This document shows, piece after piece, positions 41,201 to 48,944 of a stretch of DNA of 64,000 nt; within the stretch, counting starts at the first letter, position 1, and every line of letters begins with the position of its first letter. The stretch is taken from contig OY740774.1 of assembly GCA_963513935.1 (NCBI GenBank), forward strand, positions 94,294,861 to 94,358,860. The letters are read 5' to 3'. Both the position numbers and the translations under genes were made by a program. The stretch is from Aphrophora alni (Eukaryota > Arthropoda > Insecta > Hemiptera > Aphrophoridae). The notes beneath the pieces were generated by a model. It saw only the letters and a program-made list of their open reading frames with translations. It was not told the DNA's origin and made no database searches.

Positions 41201-44200
41201 AGCTTAAAATTTCAAATATTTAATAGTATAAATGAGCTACAATTGTTTCGCCTTGCGGCATCGTCAGTTGCCCGACGATGCCGCAAGGCGAAACAATTGT
41301 AGCTCATTTATATTATTAAATATTTGAAACTTTAAGCTTTTGCTTTATTTTATCCATAACATAACTAGAAAATAAGGATTCCCCCAACCACAAAACTGAG
41401 ATTATAATAAATCTGGTATTGTAAATAAAGTATTATAATTTTAGTTTTCTTTATTATGAATATCGCCACAGTGTTACAGGACATTTGTAACATATCATTT
41501 TGAGTTCATATCAACAGTGCACTGCTGGTTGGACTGTTGATTGGTCACTGGATGCTCCGTAGTCGTCTACGCAGAATGGGGTTTCATCTCCCAAACCGTC
41601 TATGTAGGAAAATGGTGAAGTTGAGGGAGACAGCTTAACATGTAATATTTTACTACCCAGCTTTGATGAGGAAACGGATTATCCTATGGAGTGGAGGACA
41701 GATGGGGAACAGGACAACATTATCTGAAGTATCTCAGTTTTTAACAAACCTGAGATTGAATTGAAAAGGAATAACCTGTGAATGAAGGATGCAAAATAAG
41801 CTTCATAGCCGAACCAAAACTAAAACTGGAATCCTGTCCCTCTTTCTAATATATAATTTTTTTAAATGAATAAAAAAAACAGTACACTAAATGACCTTGA
41901 AAGTGGTTATCTTGGCTTCAATAAAGAAATAAACACAAATTTGGAATAAGACCTTTATCTGCAATTATTAACATGTTAGTGTTTGTTTTTATTATGAAAA
42001 TGATTTCATAGCTATTCAGGTACTAATATTAGATGACCCATTTTTAGATATTTTAACATTTTAAAATTCTAAATTAAAATGATTTATTTATAGGACATGG
42101 TCAATTACGGTATATTTTTCTGGTTTTTTGTATTTGATATCTATTAAGTCTTCTTTGAATCCAGTTATAATTATTTCTTTCTTTGTTTGACCAATTTTAT
42201 AAAATGTTATTTTTTCCCCTTAAATTCCTAACTTCTCCAACATTAGAATTTTATCTTTAGGATTATCTAATACTTTTTTAAAGCAATTATTTTGACCTTT
42301 GTTGTCTACAGTATTTTGAATTAAAATTTACTTAAAATAGGTCCTAGGCCATTAGTATGGGATGAATCTTAAAGTAAACTAATATATCTAATTTTTCTTT
42401 TTTCCAGTCAAGTAATTTTTCCTAATATTATTTGATCTTTGTATTCTTACTACATCGTCTATTTATTAGGATTAAACTTATTCAATTAGACTTTTATTAT
42501 ATTATTTATTCCTTTATGAAAAACTTTAGGGGTATGAAGAACAATTTTTATGATCAACTATCAAATGTTGCTAAGTTATGTTTATGGGTTTTCTGTAAAT
42601 AATGTCAAATTGAATTAAATGTTTGTGTCTAATACATGTACATAAATTATCTATAAACGTTAAACTGTTATTTTGCACTGTTAAATGAGTAAAGTTAATA
42701 AAACTATGTCTGCTCTTAAATTGACTTATAAGTCAATAATACTAAATTTTCAAAAATCAAAAATTGCAAATAAAAATCTACATACATCAACCATATCTTC
42801 GGAAATTATTTAGAGTTAATTTTTACCTCTTCCTTAATCTTACTTATGCAATGAATGGAAACAATTCATTGCTGTTGTTAATAAAATTAATTATTTTATA
42901 TTAAATAATTTTAATTCAGTTTTCCAAGGTTTTACATTATTTTTGGTTAACAATTCTTTTCAGAATTCATTTGTTTGTCTAGCCTTGAAGGTTATACAAG
43001 GGAACAGCCCCCTTTCCCGTTAATATTGTTATAGAGTTCTAAATTATTTTTTAATGGAAAATAAACAGAATTTATGTTTCAACTCTGAGAATTGAAAAAG
43101 AAAGTGAGTTAATGTTTGATACAATTGGTTTTATAGATTTACCTTCTTTGTGTATTTTGGGTAGACGATACCTCATAACAGAGGGTTAGAAATGCAAATT
43201 TATAAACAATTTAAAAAAATAATTGAACCACAATTTTCTATAATTTAATTGTATCTGTTTAATGGGTTCCTTTGTAATTTTTTATAAGGACCTTAATTCA
43301 ATCTACATTTTTGATACTCTACTGAAATATTTTTTTACAGTTTTTATTAAAGTTCTCATTTATACATTTTTCTTGTTTATTAATTACATAAATCACCATA
43401 GTCGTAAGCTTTGTGACATAAACCTAAGGCTTTGAATAGCTGACAGATCATGCAAAAGGTCAGGGGCAGAGACAGAGGATGTGAAAGTAAGCAGAGAGAA
43501 ACGATAGCTGCAAAAGCATACAAGTAAAATGAATCATGGAATAGCTTTAAGTTCATGTGGATTCAATCACTGCTGGAATATCTTAAGGGGCCTTATGATT
43601 GATAAGATGGTGTTGAGAAATCTGAAAAGTGGGACAAAGTAAAAGGTTGTATATGTTGAAAAACCGGTAACAGATTGTTTCAAGAAATAATAACTATAAT
43701 AGTCTGCTATTCCTATCAATGTTTTGTCTATTTTTTATATGCTCAATTTATAAAATATAATGCATACACTGATTATTTCTTTCAGAGTATTTTATATTTT
43801 TTACCGTTACTTTAGTTAGATCTTATATTGCTATTTTTTGTACCAAAAATCAAAGTTACTATACTTAACTTGTATGAAGTTGGCTAAATGTGTGTGTCAC
43901 CACACAATTATATTTCACATATAACTTAACTGTTTCAAAATTTTCCATTATTTTTATGCTCTAACTAAAATAAGTCAACTTTCAATGTTTCTGAATAAGT
44001 GATCTACACAAAACACATCAATTAATTATAAGATGAAGTTAAGGAAGGCAAGTCACATTTATAACATTGCGTTTTTGGATTATCCACAATTTTGCTTTAT
44101 CCGTGACCCTTCACACCAACATTATTGCAGATAATCAAGAGTTGGCTGTACATATTTTATTTTGATGATTATTGTAACAACAGATGGATGATTATTGTAT

Positions 44201-47200
44201 GGAGTTATTGTGTACAACTCAAATATATCTAAGCTACCCCCACAATTTTACTTTGTTGTTTTTAGGGCCTGGACACTATTTTGTGCTGTTCAATTCTGAG
44301 ATACTATTTTTAGACATTTTGAAAAAGTTTTTTAGATTCAGTTTTTAAAAAATGTTTAAAGTTTATATATGAAAAAAATATAAACATTGAATCATGACAA
44401 ATGAAAATAATGTTTAGGTATGCATATTTGGTGGCTGGTTTATATGTTTTACATTGGGCACTATCTCAATGTTCTACCCTTCTCACTTAGCAGCTAGGGA
44501 TGCAGTGTATAATTCCGCTGAGGCAGCTAATTACGCCGCAATATCACCAATAACCTGGTCTTTAGCTCTTTCGTGGTGTATTGTTGCCTGTTCTACTGGA
44601 CATGGTGGTTAGTATGGAATTAATTATTGTTAAATAATAAAATAACCAAAATATTCAACAATAATAATTGCTTTCACATAATCTAATATTTATACCAACA
44701 CTCAATGTAATGAAATGTATGTTTACTAATTTTTTTAAATTTAAAAATAAAAATAATATTTACAGTCATTATGGCATACATTTATCAATAAATATAAGAG
44801 TTGTTTATTTAGTTTATATTTATTTAACGTGTATAATAAAACAAAACAGTAATCAATTAATATTTTATTATTTAGGTTTTGTGGACAACTTTCTTAGGCA
44901 ACACTGGTTGATCGTGGTTAGTAGATTGTCCTACGGGATCTATCTGACACAATTCATTGTATTTTTCTTGTATGTGGGTGGTATACGGACAGCTCAAGAA
45001 TTCAGCTTGTTGAGTGCAGTAAGTATATATAATTGTAAGAGAACAAAACGTATTATTTAAAGAATTTTATTGAAATATGCAGGAATATTACACAAATTAT
45101 ACCTTGGAAGTTTGAAATTAGTCCATGAATTTTTCTGTTATAGCTTGTTTAAAAATACTTAAGATATATTCGTACAACAATCAAGTAAAATATATTTTTT
45201 AATAAATATAATTATTATGGAAAAATACCAATTTCATAAATATTGCAATTTAAATAATAAATATAAGACTTGCCTGTCTGCGATATTCTGTATTTATTCT
45301 CATTGTAAACGACAGCCATTTCGGCTATTCAGTCATTTTCAAGTTATATCAAGTTTTCCCTTCATCATTTAACACAAACACTGTATAATTACACGTATAC
45401 AATGCAAAAATATTTAAGCACTACGTATTAGCTAAAAATCACTAGACTCATGAGTCGACTACATTGTATGTTGTCACAGTACATACTGCAGTTTGAAAAT
45501 GGTTGAATAGCCGAAATGGCCATCGTTTACGATGGGAATAAATACAGAATATTGCTAATGGTAAGTCTTATATTTATTATTTAATATATCAATGTTCGGA
45601 ATGGCGATAAACAAATGCTATATTGCAATTTAGTTGTATCCCTTTCACTACATTATACAGCCCATTAAGTCATGCAAGGAGTGTGTATACATTTTGTTTT
45701 TGTTAAGTTCATTGATAAGTTCATCAGTAACAATAAACAATTTTTTTTTACACAATAAAAAAAGTACAAAATAATAATGGCTTATGTCAGTCTTGTAATA
45801 TCTTAAGGCACAATGTGTATTTTACAACAGCACTTTGTTGTGATAACTTTCATATTATTTTTTTACTTGATGAAATTCCATGATGAATATTGTTTAATCT
45901 TTGGAGTCCTAACAGAAGGTAACTCAATCCATTTGGAATTTGTAACATATCCTATTGTACTTAAAAAAAATTTGTTAACAAATCTTGAACACTTCTTTCT
46001 GTTTGAAAATTAAGAAACATATAAACAAATATTCCTTGAAAGATTCTAAATGATAATTGGATTTGACTACTGCATCATTTTTATAGAGAAAATGCATTTT
46101 TGGGTAACACAACTACAACCCTACCATTGTAGCCTACCAAAGCATTAACTGACAAGAATAGAAATGAATAGTAACAGAAACAACCGATAGTAGCGTTATA
46201 GTTGTGGGACACTACAAAATATGAGGCCGGTTTTAAGTTGCTCACTCCTATAGTGACAGATATTTTACAATTATAATAGCAAAAAAGTTATACTTTTTAT
46301 ACTAACTGTTATTCAGTCTGCTGTTTTAATGATTTCAGTTGGGGTTTTATGAAGTGGTAGCCGTGCTTATGGCTGCTGTAGTTGTTACACTCCTGTTTGA
46401 TCTCCCAATGCAAGAAGTGAAAAACATTCTCCACTCACGTAAGTATAGTCTAAGTACAGTGTAACTTGATTATAACATCATTGAAGGAACCACCCAAATT
46501 TTGACGCTATAAAAGGGTTACCCCTCAAAATCTTAATTTAAAACACTACTGTATTTCCTTGAAGAATACTTATTAATGAAAATTTACAAATACAGTATAA
46601 GTGTTTAGTATAATGAGGTAAATTATACAGTATATATATATATATATATATATGACATTTGAAAAAAAAAATATTAAACCAAGATCGCAGTCAGGTAAAA
46701 TGGAAAATATGCCAATATTGAAACAGTTAACATCTTAGAGTGACAATATTGAATACAAATTGTTATTACTATGCTTTTATCTTTGAGAGGGCTTTAAAAG
46801 GAAGTTAAATTTGACACCCTTTTCATTTGAATAATTGCAAGTTATCCTTTACAAAACATTTCTCAAAACACAACAGAAAATAAGAAAACTATAAATTTAA
46901 GCAACGGCTCTAATTTCTCATCTTTAAAATTATAATTTAAAACATAAAAACTCACAAATTGTTAAAATAGTTAAACAATAAACTTGCAATTAGTTTAGCT
47001 AGTTAACTGGTCCAATCCGTTTTAAAACTCAATTTGTTTATCAACTTGACAAAAATTGTAGTCAAATTGGACAAAAATCATGACTGCTAGAGATGATATA
47101 CCAATATTATAAAATATAAGCTTTAAAAAAAAATCCAAAATATGTCTTAGTGATTTTGCACATTCCATGGTCTACATTTAGGTTTTACTATGAAGATGGC

Positions 47201-47688
47201 CAAAATACCTATATTGCCTTCAATTTTAATTCTGTACAAATTTATATAATTAGGTAACTGTGAAAATTAAAATTTGGAACCCTGGTTTCTCATATTAAAA
47301 CACTGGAGATCCACATACTCAAACAGACCAACACTAAACAAAGCATAATAACTTAAATTTATTAGAGCTTTTTATTTATTTTGTATAAAGAACATTAACG
47401 TTTGTCAAAGTATTTCAGAATTATGAAATATTTTTATTTAAATTAATTGATTTTATAAGGAAAACAAGGATTCTCCGAACCACAAAAAACCAGAAACAAA
47501 ACTAAGACTGTAATAAATCCAGTTATGTTTATTATACTACCCAGTTATGTTATGTCTATTTCATCTGATATGGTCATCATCCTCAGAGAATTGTATTAAT
47601 GTATTAGTTTTGCTAATACAGTGTTCCTTGAACATTTGAAGTTGATTTTATGTTTATGATTACAGGTTCATCTAGCAAGCAGCTCTAA
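16990..47688 (+). CDS. nrf-6: NRF-6-like acyltransferase-3 membrane protein (15 exons, 798 aa)
   Basis: I joined 15 exons with GT-AG borders and agreeing phases (2,397 nt, ending TAA). The protein has a hydrophobic signal segment (residues about 16-28), then the NRF domain: Cys132, WALLMWDASAK at 149-159, Cys178 in GDFDSCL, Cys194, Cys245/Cys250 in WGICVPSFC, and Cys283. After that comes a multi-span acyltransferase-3 domain (about 297-785), with GIR at 398-400 and the conserved His411, LTP near 484, CATHTHQLAIDMQ at 540-552, and SRLSYGIYLTQ at 726-736, where many relatives have His in the last position. Family members (C. elegans NRF-6, Drosophila drop-dead) are membrane proteins linked to lipid handling and drug sensitivity; the substrate is unknown. 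Length fits the family. Intron 9 holds an intact-looking LTR element. Exon 4 and 7 acceptors are the least certain. Confidence 0.92.
17723..18052. mobile_element. Foldback element with decayed hammerhead-like core
   Basis: The arms (about 17723-17815 and 17971-18052) are imperfect inverted copies: ATTCTGTTTAGTA, GTGGCTTAATCTTGT and AAAACATGTT recur inverted. Beside the right arm, 17950-17985 reads CTGAAGATGG, a short stem and CAAAACATGTT. This resembles the CUGANGA...GAAAC arrangement seen intact at 39910, with the conserved G changed. It lies in intron 1 of the NRF-6-like gene. Confidence 0.65.
18934..19014 (+). repeat. tRNA-derived SINE-like head
   Basis: An A-box-like AACTAAGTGGTTTAACATG (18942-18962) and a good B box, AGGTTCAAATCC (18995-19006), lie at the spacing expected of a Ser/Leu-type tRNA with a long arm. 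The acceptor stem is not clear. A similar arrangement lies on the minus strand at 38750-38822. Confidence 0.5.
19629..19793 (+). CDS. nrf-6: NRF-6-like gene, coding exon 2
   Basis: Acceptor TTTTTCAG, donor A|GTGAGT. It encodes the start of the NRF domain: Cys132 in SKCEQQVQEY and the Trp of LQLWALL. The split codon at its end makes Met, giving the family motif WAL.M.DAS.K across the junction. Confidence 0.9.
20878..21107 (+). CDS. nrf-6: NRF-6-like gene, coding exon 3
   Basis: Acceptor TTGTTGTAG, donor T|GTAAGC. It carries WDASAKPSPGLLSGN, GDFDSCL and GKYCLAD, the core of the NRF domain with two conserved cysteines. Ends in phase 0. Confidence 0.93.
21145..21310. mobile_element. MITE-like repeat, copy 1 (pair with 52010-52225)
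   Basis: Shares ATAGCCTATTA, TTAGATTTGGTATAGATAGG, CAGGCTTACCT and GTGGTCCTTAGTATTAC with the copy at 52010-52225. The left part is answered by an inverted CTCCTATCCATAGAAAATCT at about 21280-21300, so this copy also folds back. It lies in intron 3 of the NRF-6-like gene. Confidence 0.75.
21650..22010 (+). pseudogene. Non-LTR retrotransposon reverse-transcriptase relic
   Basis: The + strand reads QTHFLGVNIDTNFDF, matching the 'TKFLGI.ID..L.W' segment just after the RT palm in Jockey/CR1-type elements. It is followed in shifting frames by AHTYVMILFCGK, comparable to the '...YGI..WG' segment. Stops and frameshifts abound. It lies in intron 3. Confidence 0.5.
22918..23129 (+). CDS. nrf-6: NRF-6-like gene, coding exon 4
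   Basis: Carries PRFTTLHWGICVPSFC, the conserved 'W..C.P..C' block, and later a further Cys in GMCF. The acceptor used here is TTTTTTGAAG. An earlier one (GTATAG before 22861) would keep the frame and add 19 residues, but would lengthen the spacing to the FIPRF block beyond what is usual. Donor CT|GTAGGT. Confidence 0.82.
23618..23703 (+). CDS. nrf-6: NRF-6-like gene, coding exon 5
   Basis: Acceptor TTTTTTCAG, donor A|GTAAGT. It encodes the first transmembrane segment of the acyltransferase-3 part (GIYGGILMLAIVSTL) and the following loop. The phase fits both neighbours exactly. Confidence 0.9.
23832..23959 (+). CDS. nrf-6: NRF-6-like gene, coding exon 6
   Basis: Acceptor TTTCTCCCAG, donor CAG|GTCTGG (weak). 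It encodes a soluble loop starting NFPEGPYETQGLRIS and ending HNHKFYQ. Its phase matches exon 5; joining exon 7 needs the exon 7 acceptor chosen below. Confidence 0.78.
24531..24704 (+). CDS. nrf-6: NRF-6-like gene, coding exon 7
   Basis: The acceptor GGGATCAG at 24529-24530 keeps the frame with exon 6 and gives VLIAFSLRKNT. The stronger-looking TTTTTCAG 14 bp upstream would shift the frame unless exon 6 ends elsewhere. It carries GIRSICTFLLFIAHKL, which holds the Arg and His conserved in the acyltransferase-3 family. Donor CAG|GTAGGT. Confidence 0.85.
25030..25740 (-). pseudogene. RTE-like non-LTR retrotransposon C-terminal relic
   Basis: On the minus strand, decayed frames give SREIPKRIIVAKQML (about 25600-25555), then YGA.T.TVTKTDESKVLIFEQTIL (about 25450-25380; dots are stop codons). 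This matches the family 'YG.E.WTLTK.DE.KL..FER..LR' region, and KQIRELYV (about 25325) matches the later 'N.EL..LY'. It is a decayed RT thumb/C-terminal region within intron 7 of the NRF-6-like gene. Confidence 0.65.
26470..26765 (+). mobile_element. LINE 3' tail with terminal hairpin and poly-A
   Basis: The segment ends with AAAGGCAATGATGACCGAAA and a short remainder (hairpin AAAGGC/GCCTTT at 26708-26744), then TAAACC and a poly-A run at 26749-26765. A conserved hairpin just before poly-A is typical of insect non-LTR retrotransposon ends. The left limit is a guess. It lies in intron 7. Confidence 0.5.
26982..27142 (+). CDS. nrf-6: NRF-6-like gene, coding exon 8
   Basis: Acceptor TTGTTTCACAG, donor AG|GTTAGT. 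It encodes DTFLQLSGVLAAY, the family 'DTFF.LSG.L' membrane segment, then a basic cytoplasmic stretch. Confidence 0.93.
27482..27650 (+). CDS. nrf-6: NRF-6-like gene, coding exon 9
   Basis: Acceptor ATTTCTTCAG, donor ATG|GTAGTA. It encodes RLTPALLAVV (family 'R..RLTP') and later LGSGPLWRS and DFWKNIFYIQNF, typical of the family. The following intron (27651-37160) contains the LTR element. Confidence 0.93.
27898..29423 (-). repeat. LTR (element 3' LTR)
   Basis: 1,526 bp, TGTAATAG...GGTATTACA, repeated at 34829-36354. I saw no difference between the copies when reading them in parallel. Confidence 0.93.
29424..32943. other. Non-coding interior of the LTR element
   Basis: About 3.5 kb where pol would be expected, but no frame of useful length on the minus (element sense) strand and no RT or integrase motif. 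The + strand is strikingly poor in G, so the sense strand is rich in A and poor in C. It holds a T-run at about 31285-31307 and a 30-bp tandem repeat at 30424-30500. Small + strand frames here are by-products of this composition. Confidence 0.7.
30424..30500. repeat. Tandem repeat, 30-bp unit, about 2.5 copies
   Basis: CCTTTATTTCATTAAAATCG followed by TCGCATATTT (second unit TCGTATATTT), then a partial third unit. It lies within the interior of the LTR element. Confidence 0.85.
32944..34599 (-). CDS. Gag-like protein of the LTR element (551 aa)
   Basis: One uninterrupted frame starts 229 bp inside the 5' LTR, the place of gag. The N-terminal part (to about 130) contains MSREELEKQWHVRLGQNLIE followed by a charged helical stretch and a short PPVTMVAVRVI block, similar in style to N-termini of insect gypsy-type gags. 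From about 135 onward it is Lys/Asn/Glu-rich and low in complexity, with internal repetition: KKNGGVSDFDGINKVLSD (about 165) recurs as KKNDGVTNFDGVREIVSD (about 355), and LKIETMVKPNMSKNECV as LKIKIMNRPKICQNESF. No CCHC zinc knuckle and no protease motif. Family assignment is inferred from position. The intact length fits a young insertion. Confidence 0.6.
   Translation of the reverse strand: MEGDNNNKLITNVERINAEGEAIKREVEKYFLNVNKECSVNLAAKSSDGRVCNLWWITMSREELEKQWHVRLGQNLIERESEFKKEIKNMILAGFEARNESYKKMKDRLLEEAPPVTMVAVRVITNKAEKDDYYCKFDNIKNEFFSNNNKVNNEVDNNENLKVKKNGGVSDFDGINKVLSDSVNNNSNLVKEDQNLKKMEGTNNNNDNLRAEQVRVIEQGKVDKGVINNDQGKEIIKMLELLLKESEKMMNKLDNFNQESKQENLESRQEKLKIETMVKPNMSKNECVVNDGLSQIKSKMLGEIEKFGQSMNSKFEIEKLKIKIMNRPKICQNESFENNELKQLTGNVEIKKNDGVTNFDGVREIVSDLNNKGKIKVNECVNKINDVIIKESAVCVRRQNFCSNASFENYVMLKFTSIFKIQEKKIKSFSEQYNVECEYKNGCVKEIFVKAKEYDKVRNAKLTDDKFGSLDSKMFERKRNVDMSVREKEKSILSILRDNNKVGSFVRKGSVVMTRLDKLSVWTEVFNIKSVLKNSIMYFKIFHQSGNHRKK
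34829..36354 (-). repeat. LTR (element 5' LTR)
   Basis: Second copy of the LTR. The primer-site-like sequence lies immediately to its left (34828 downward), which makes this the 5' LTR for minus-strand transcription. Confidence 0.93.
37161..37354 (+). CDS. nrf-6: NRF-6-like gene, coding exon 10
   Basis: Acceptor TTTATTTCAG, donor AC|GTAAGT. It begins CATHTHQLAIDMQLF (family 'C..H.W.L..DMQ.F') and continues with two membrane segments. It lies 806 bp right of the LTR element and keeps the frame of exon 9. Confidence 0.93.
37963..38112. mobile_element. Foldback element with decayed hammerhead-like core
   Basis: The left arm, running from TTATTGGTATTCT to GGTAGCCCATCA, is answered by the right arm TGATGGGCTATTGG...AGAATACCAATAA. 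At the right arm, TTGATGATGGGCTATTGGCC is followed by AAAACC, like a CUGAUGA-stem-GAAAC core with both C3 and G12 changed. It lies in intron 10. Confidence 0.6.
38647..38660. repeat. (GT)n microsatellite
   Basis: Seven GT units in intron 10. Confidence 0.85.
38750..38822 (-). repeat. tRNA-like fragment, minus strand
   Basis: The minus strand shows GTAACATGGTTTAAGTTG (A-box-like) and GGGTTAGAATCTGA (B-box-like) at tRNA spacing. It may belong to the same SINE type as 18934-19014. Weak. Confidence 0.35.
39573..39754. mobile_element. Foldback element
   Basis: The left arm 39573-39619 and right arm 39714-39754 are inverted copies (AAGTTAGGTCAATAACACAA against TTGTGTTATTGACCTAACTT), with one 5-bp gap. 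It lies about 155 bp left of the hammerhead motif at 39910. Intron 10. Confidence 0.8.
39910..39954 (+). ncRNA. Hammerhead ribozyme, type I fold
   Basis: Reading 5' to 3': GTATCA (stem I), CTGAAGA (39916-39922, conserved core), one extra G, stem II GACGAC-CTT-GTCGTT (39924-39938, six pairs including one G-T), GAAA (39939-39942), a two-pair stem III AC-GC-GT, the cleavage-site C at 39948, and TGATAC (39949-39954), which pairs fully with GTATCA. Every invariant core base of the family is present. The bulged G between the core and stem II is the only irregularity. The very short stem III is what is known from Penelope-like elements and retrozymes. It lies in intron 10 of the NRF-6-like gene, sense orientation. 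Confidence 0.75.
40290..40419 (+). CDS. nrf-6: NRF-6-like gene, coding exon 11
   Basis: Acceptor TTTTTGTTCCTAG, donor AAG|GTAAAA. It encodes RATPYMMGIATGHLLY, matching the family 'R..PY..G...G' membrane entry. Confidence 0.92.
41184..41355. mobile_element. Near-perfect palindrome, 82-bp arms, 8-nt loop
   Basis: Arms 41184-41265 and 41274-41355 differ at only two places; the loop is AGTTGCCC. Each arm ends inward with GTTTCGCCTTGCGGCATCGTC or its complement. The whole can form one long hairpin. The minus strand across the loop carries a hammerhead-like core (separate entry). It lies in intron 11 of the NRF-6-like gene. Confidence 0.95.
41230..41273 (-). ncRNA. Hammerhead-like motif in the palindrome loop (weak stem I)
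   Basis: On the minus strand: GGGC AA CTGACGA (41267-41261), one extra T, stem II GCC-GCAA-GGC, GAAA, stem III ACA-AT-TGT, cleavage-site A at 41238, then GCTC. The core is complete, but stem I (GGGC with GCTC) needs an AA bulge. The competing long palindrome would also disrupt the fold. A decayed or alternative ribozyme. Confidence 0.45.
41362..41450. repeat. Dispersed repeat, short copy (see 47460 and 63717)
   Basis: AAAATAAGGATTC...CCACAAAACTGAGATTATAATAAATCT resembles the repeats at 47460-47600 and 63717-63850. Confidence 0.45.
41500..41765 (+). pseudogene. Non-LTR retrotransposon C-terminal relic (after RNase H)
   Basis: The + strand reads LLVGLLIGHWMLRSRLRRMG, then LCRKMVKLRETA, a stop, and HVIFYYPALMRKR. 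This matches the 'L.TGH..LR.HL.RMG...CR.C...EETA.H.L..CP.L...R' tail of Jockey/I/R1-type retrotransposons. It has an in-frame stop and is a relic. Intron 11. Confidence 0.7.
44418..44607 (+). CDS. nrf-6: NRF-6-like gene, coding exon 12
   Basis: Acceptor AATGTTTAG, donor G|GTTAGT. It encodes a membrane segment, then a loop, then SLALSWCIVACSTGHGG, the family 'W...V..C..G.GG' segment. Confidence 0.93.
44876..45018 (+). CDS. nrf-6: NRF-6-like gene, coding exon 13
   Basis: Acceptor TTATTTAG, donor A|GTAAGT. It encodes SRLSYGIYLTQ, matching the family 'LSRLTY..YL.H' block, with Gln in the position usually held by His. Confidence 0.93.
45252..45583. mobile_element. Foldback element, about 90-bp arms
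   Basis: Left arm 45252-45342 and right arm 45493-45583 are inverted copies (ATTCTGTATTTATTCTCATT, GTAAACGA, CATTTCGGCTATTCA). The inner part reads TGAATAGCCGAAATGGC, a small stem-loop; it does not have the order of a hammerhead core. Intron 13. Confidence 0.8.
46339..46438 (+). CDS. nrf-6: NRF-6-like gene, coding exon 14
   Basis: Acceptor GATTTCAG, donor C|GTAAGT. It encodes the last membrane segment (VVAVLMAAVVVTLLF) and the juxtamembrane DLPMQEVKN. Confidence 0.92.
46628..46652. repeat. (AT)n microsatellite
   Basis: About 12 AT units in intron 14. Confidence 0.85.
47460..47600. repeat. Dispersed repeat, copy A
   Basis: AAACAAAACTAAGACTGT, CCAGTTATGTTTATTATA and GGTCATCATCCTCAGAG recur with changes at 63717-63850 in the same order. 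It lies in the last intron of the NRF-6-like gene, next to its final exon. Confidence 0.75.
47666..47688 (+). CDS. nrf-6: NRF-6-like gene, last coding exon (15)
   Basis: Acceptor ATGATTACAG. It encodes the short cytoplasmic tail RSSSKQL and ends at TAA (47686-47688). The 3' UTR is undefined. The total frame closes only if all 15 exons are used, which supports the model. Confidence 0.85.
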
Positions 47689-47892
47689 AACTACAATGAT
47701 CCCAGGGTTAGTAATTTCTCTGTATTGACAAATTGCATTATTAAAATTTGTACATTATCTTGTTTATAAATATTTATGGAAATATAGATAAAGTTATATT
47801 TTTTCTATTACCTATCACATAACAAATATTTTTATTACATATTGAGGATGGATAACTTTTCTACAACCACACCTTTTTAACTTCTCACATTT

Positions 47893-48700
47893 ATACGAGG
47901 TGCTTCAAAAAGAACTTCGTAACTTTGTAAATTTATTCAGACAACTTAGAGAGCTGGTTTTGGTGTCATTTTGTAGCAAAATATATAAAATTTTAACTCA
48001 TGTAGTCAATACTGAATAGCACCACTGGAAGCGCTAGTGATAGTTGTAAAAAAGATGGCTATTAAAAGATCTTGAGCATGTTTTTTACTTTCTAGTTAGA
48101 TACGCTCAGTGCGACTTCCATTAGTAATTTTAGAAACATTCTATCTGAAGTCAATATCCTGCTTGAACCAGCAACTTCTTTAATTGCGCCATAGTTCTTG
48201 CCAGTGATCAAGGAAGCCATGAAATCGGCCCACCTTGACCCACTCATGTACCTGAAAAGTGGTTGTTGAAAAAATACCGGATCTTGGTCAGGTAGTGCGG
48301 CGGCCCGCCATTTTGTTGGAAGTGTATGTGGCAATTTTGGTTGTCCTCATCAATTGATGTTTAAAGTCTTCCAGCATACCTACGTACACCATTGATGGTT
48401 TTCTCTTGAAAAAAGAAAGGGCCGAAAACTTTGCTCTTGTTTAGGGCATAAAAAAAGACATTAACTTTTGAGCTACCACATACATGTTTCAAGTATTGTC
48501 ATGGATTTTCACACCCCCAAATCTGACAGTTGTGTGTATTTTTGGTACACTACCACTTACATAGAAAGTCGACTCATCACAAAAATTATATTTGCAATAA
48601 AAACCTGGTTTTCATCTAATTGATATAACATTTCTGCACAAAACTTCTTCCGAGCGACCTTATCAGTATCTTAAAGTGCTTGCACAATAAAAAGGAAACT
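47893..48700 (-). pseudogene. Tc1/mariner-type transposase relic (DDE domain)
   Basis: On the minus strand, 48575-48530 reads FCDESTFYVSG (family 'F.DE..F..SG.VN'), and at about 48330-48270 the frames give LQQNGGPPHYLTKIRYFFN, matching 'QQDGAPPHY...VR..LN..F', with a decayed later 'GP..WP' block. This is the mariner-like family common in arthropods. Several frameshifts and stops. The left end begins TACGAGGTGCTTCAAAAAGA, probably a terminal repeat. It lies just downstream of the NRF-6-like stop codon, possibly within its 3' UTR. Confidence 0.65.
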
Positions 48701-48944
48701 CTTGTTAAAACCTAAAATTATGTTTATAAATTCACATAGCCTAATGACAGCCTCTTAGTTGAGTGTTGAAGTTTTTTTAAAGTTTCTCAAGAAATCAAGA
48801 AAATACTTTAAATAAGAGGAAGTATCACAGAGGGACCTTGCCCTCTAAGGCTAATTGATCGAGTTGTCTACTATTTTATGATTTAACAAACTCAAAGAGT
48901 GTAGTATTAGAGGCCTATAACTTGAAAGGTTTTAAGTTGAATAT

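Noticed and set aside
45480..45545. Hammerhead core in the 45-kb foldback
   Set aside because: GAAA falls inside the loop of the small stem rather than after it, and CUGANGA is not complete, so the order is wrong for a hammerhead.
47530..47600. Hammerhead at the CTGAGGATGATGACC motif (minus strand)
   Set aside because: No convincing stem II or stem I pairing and no GAAAC in the right place.
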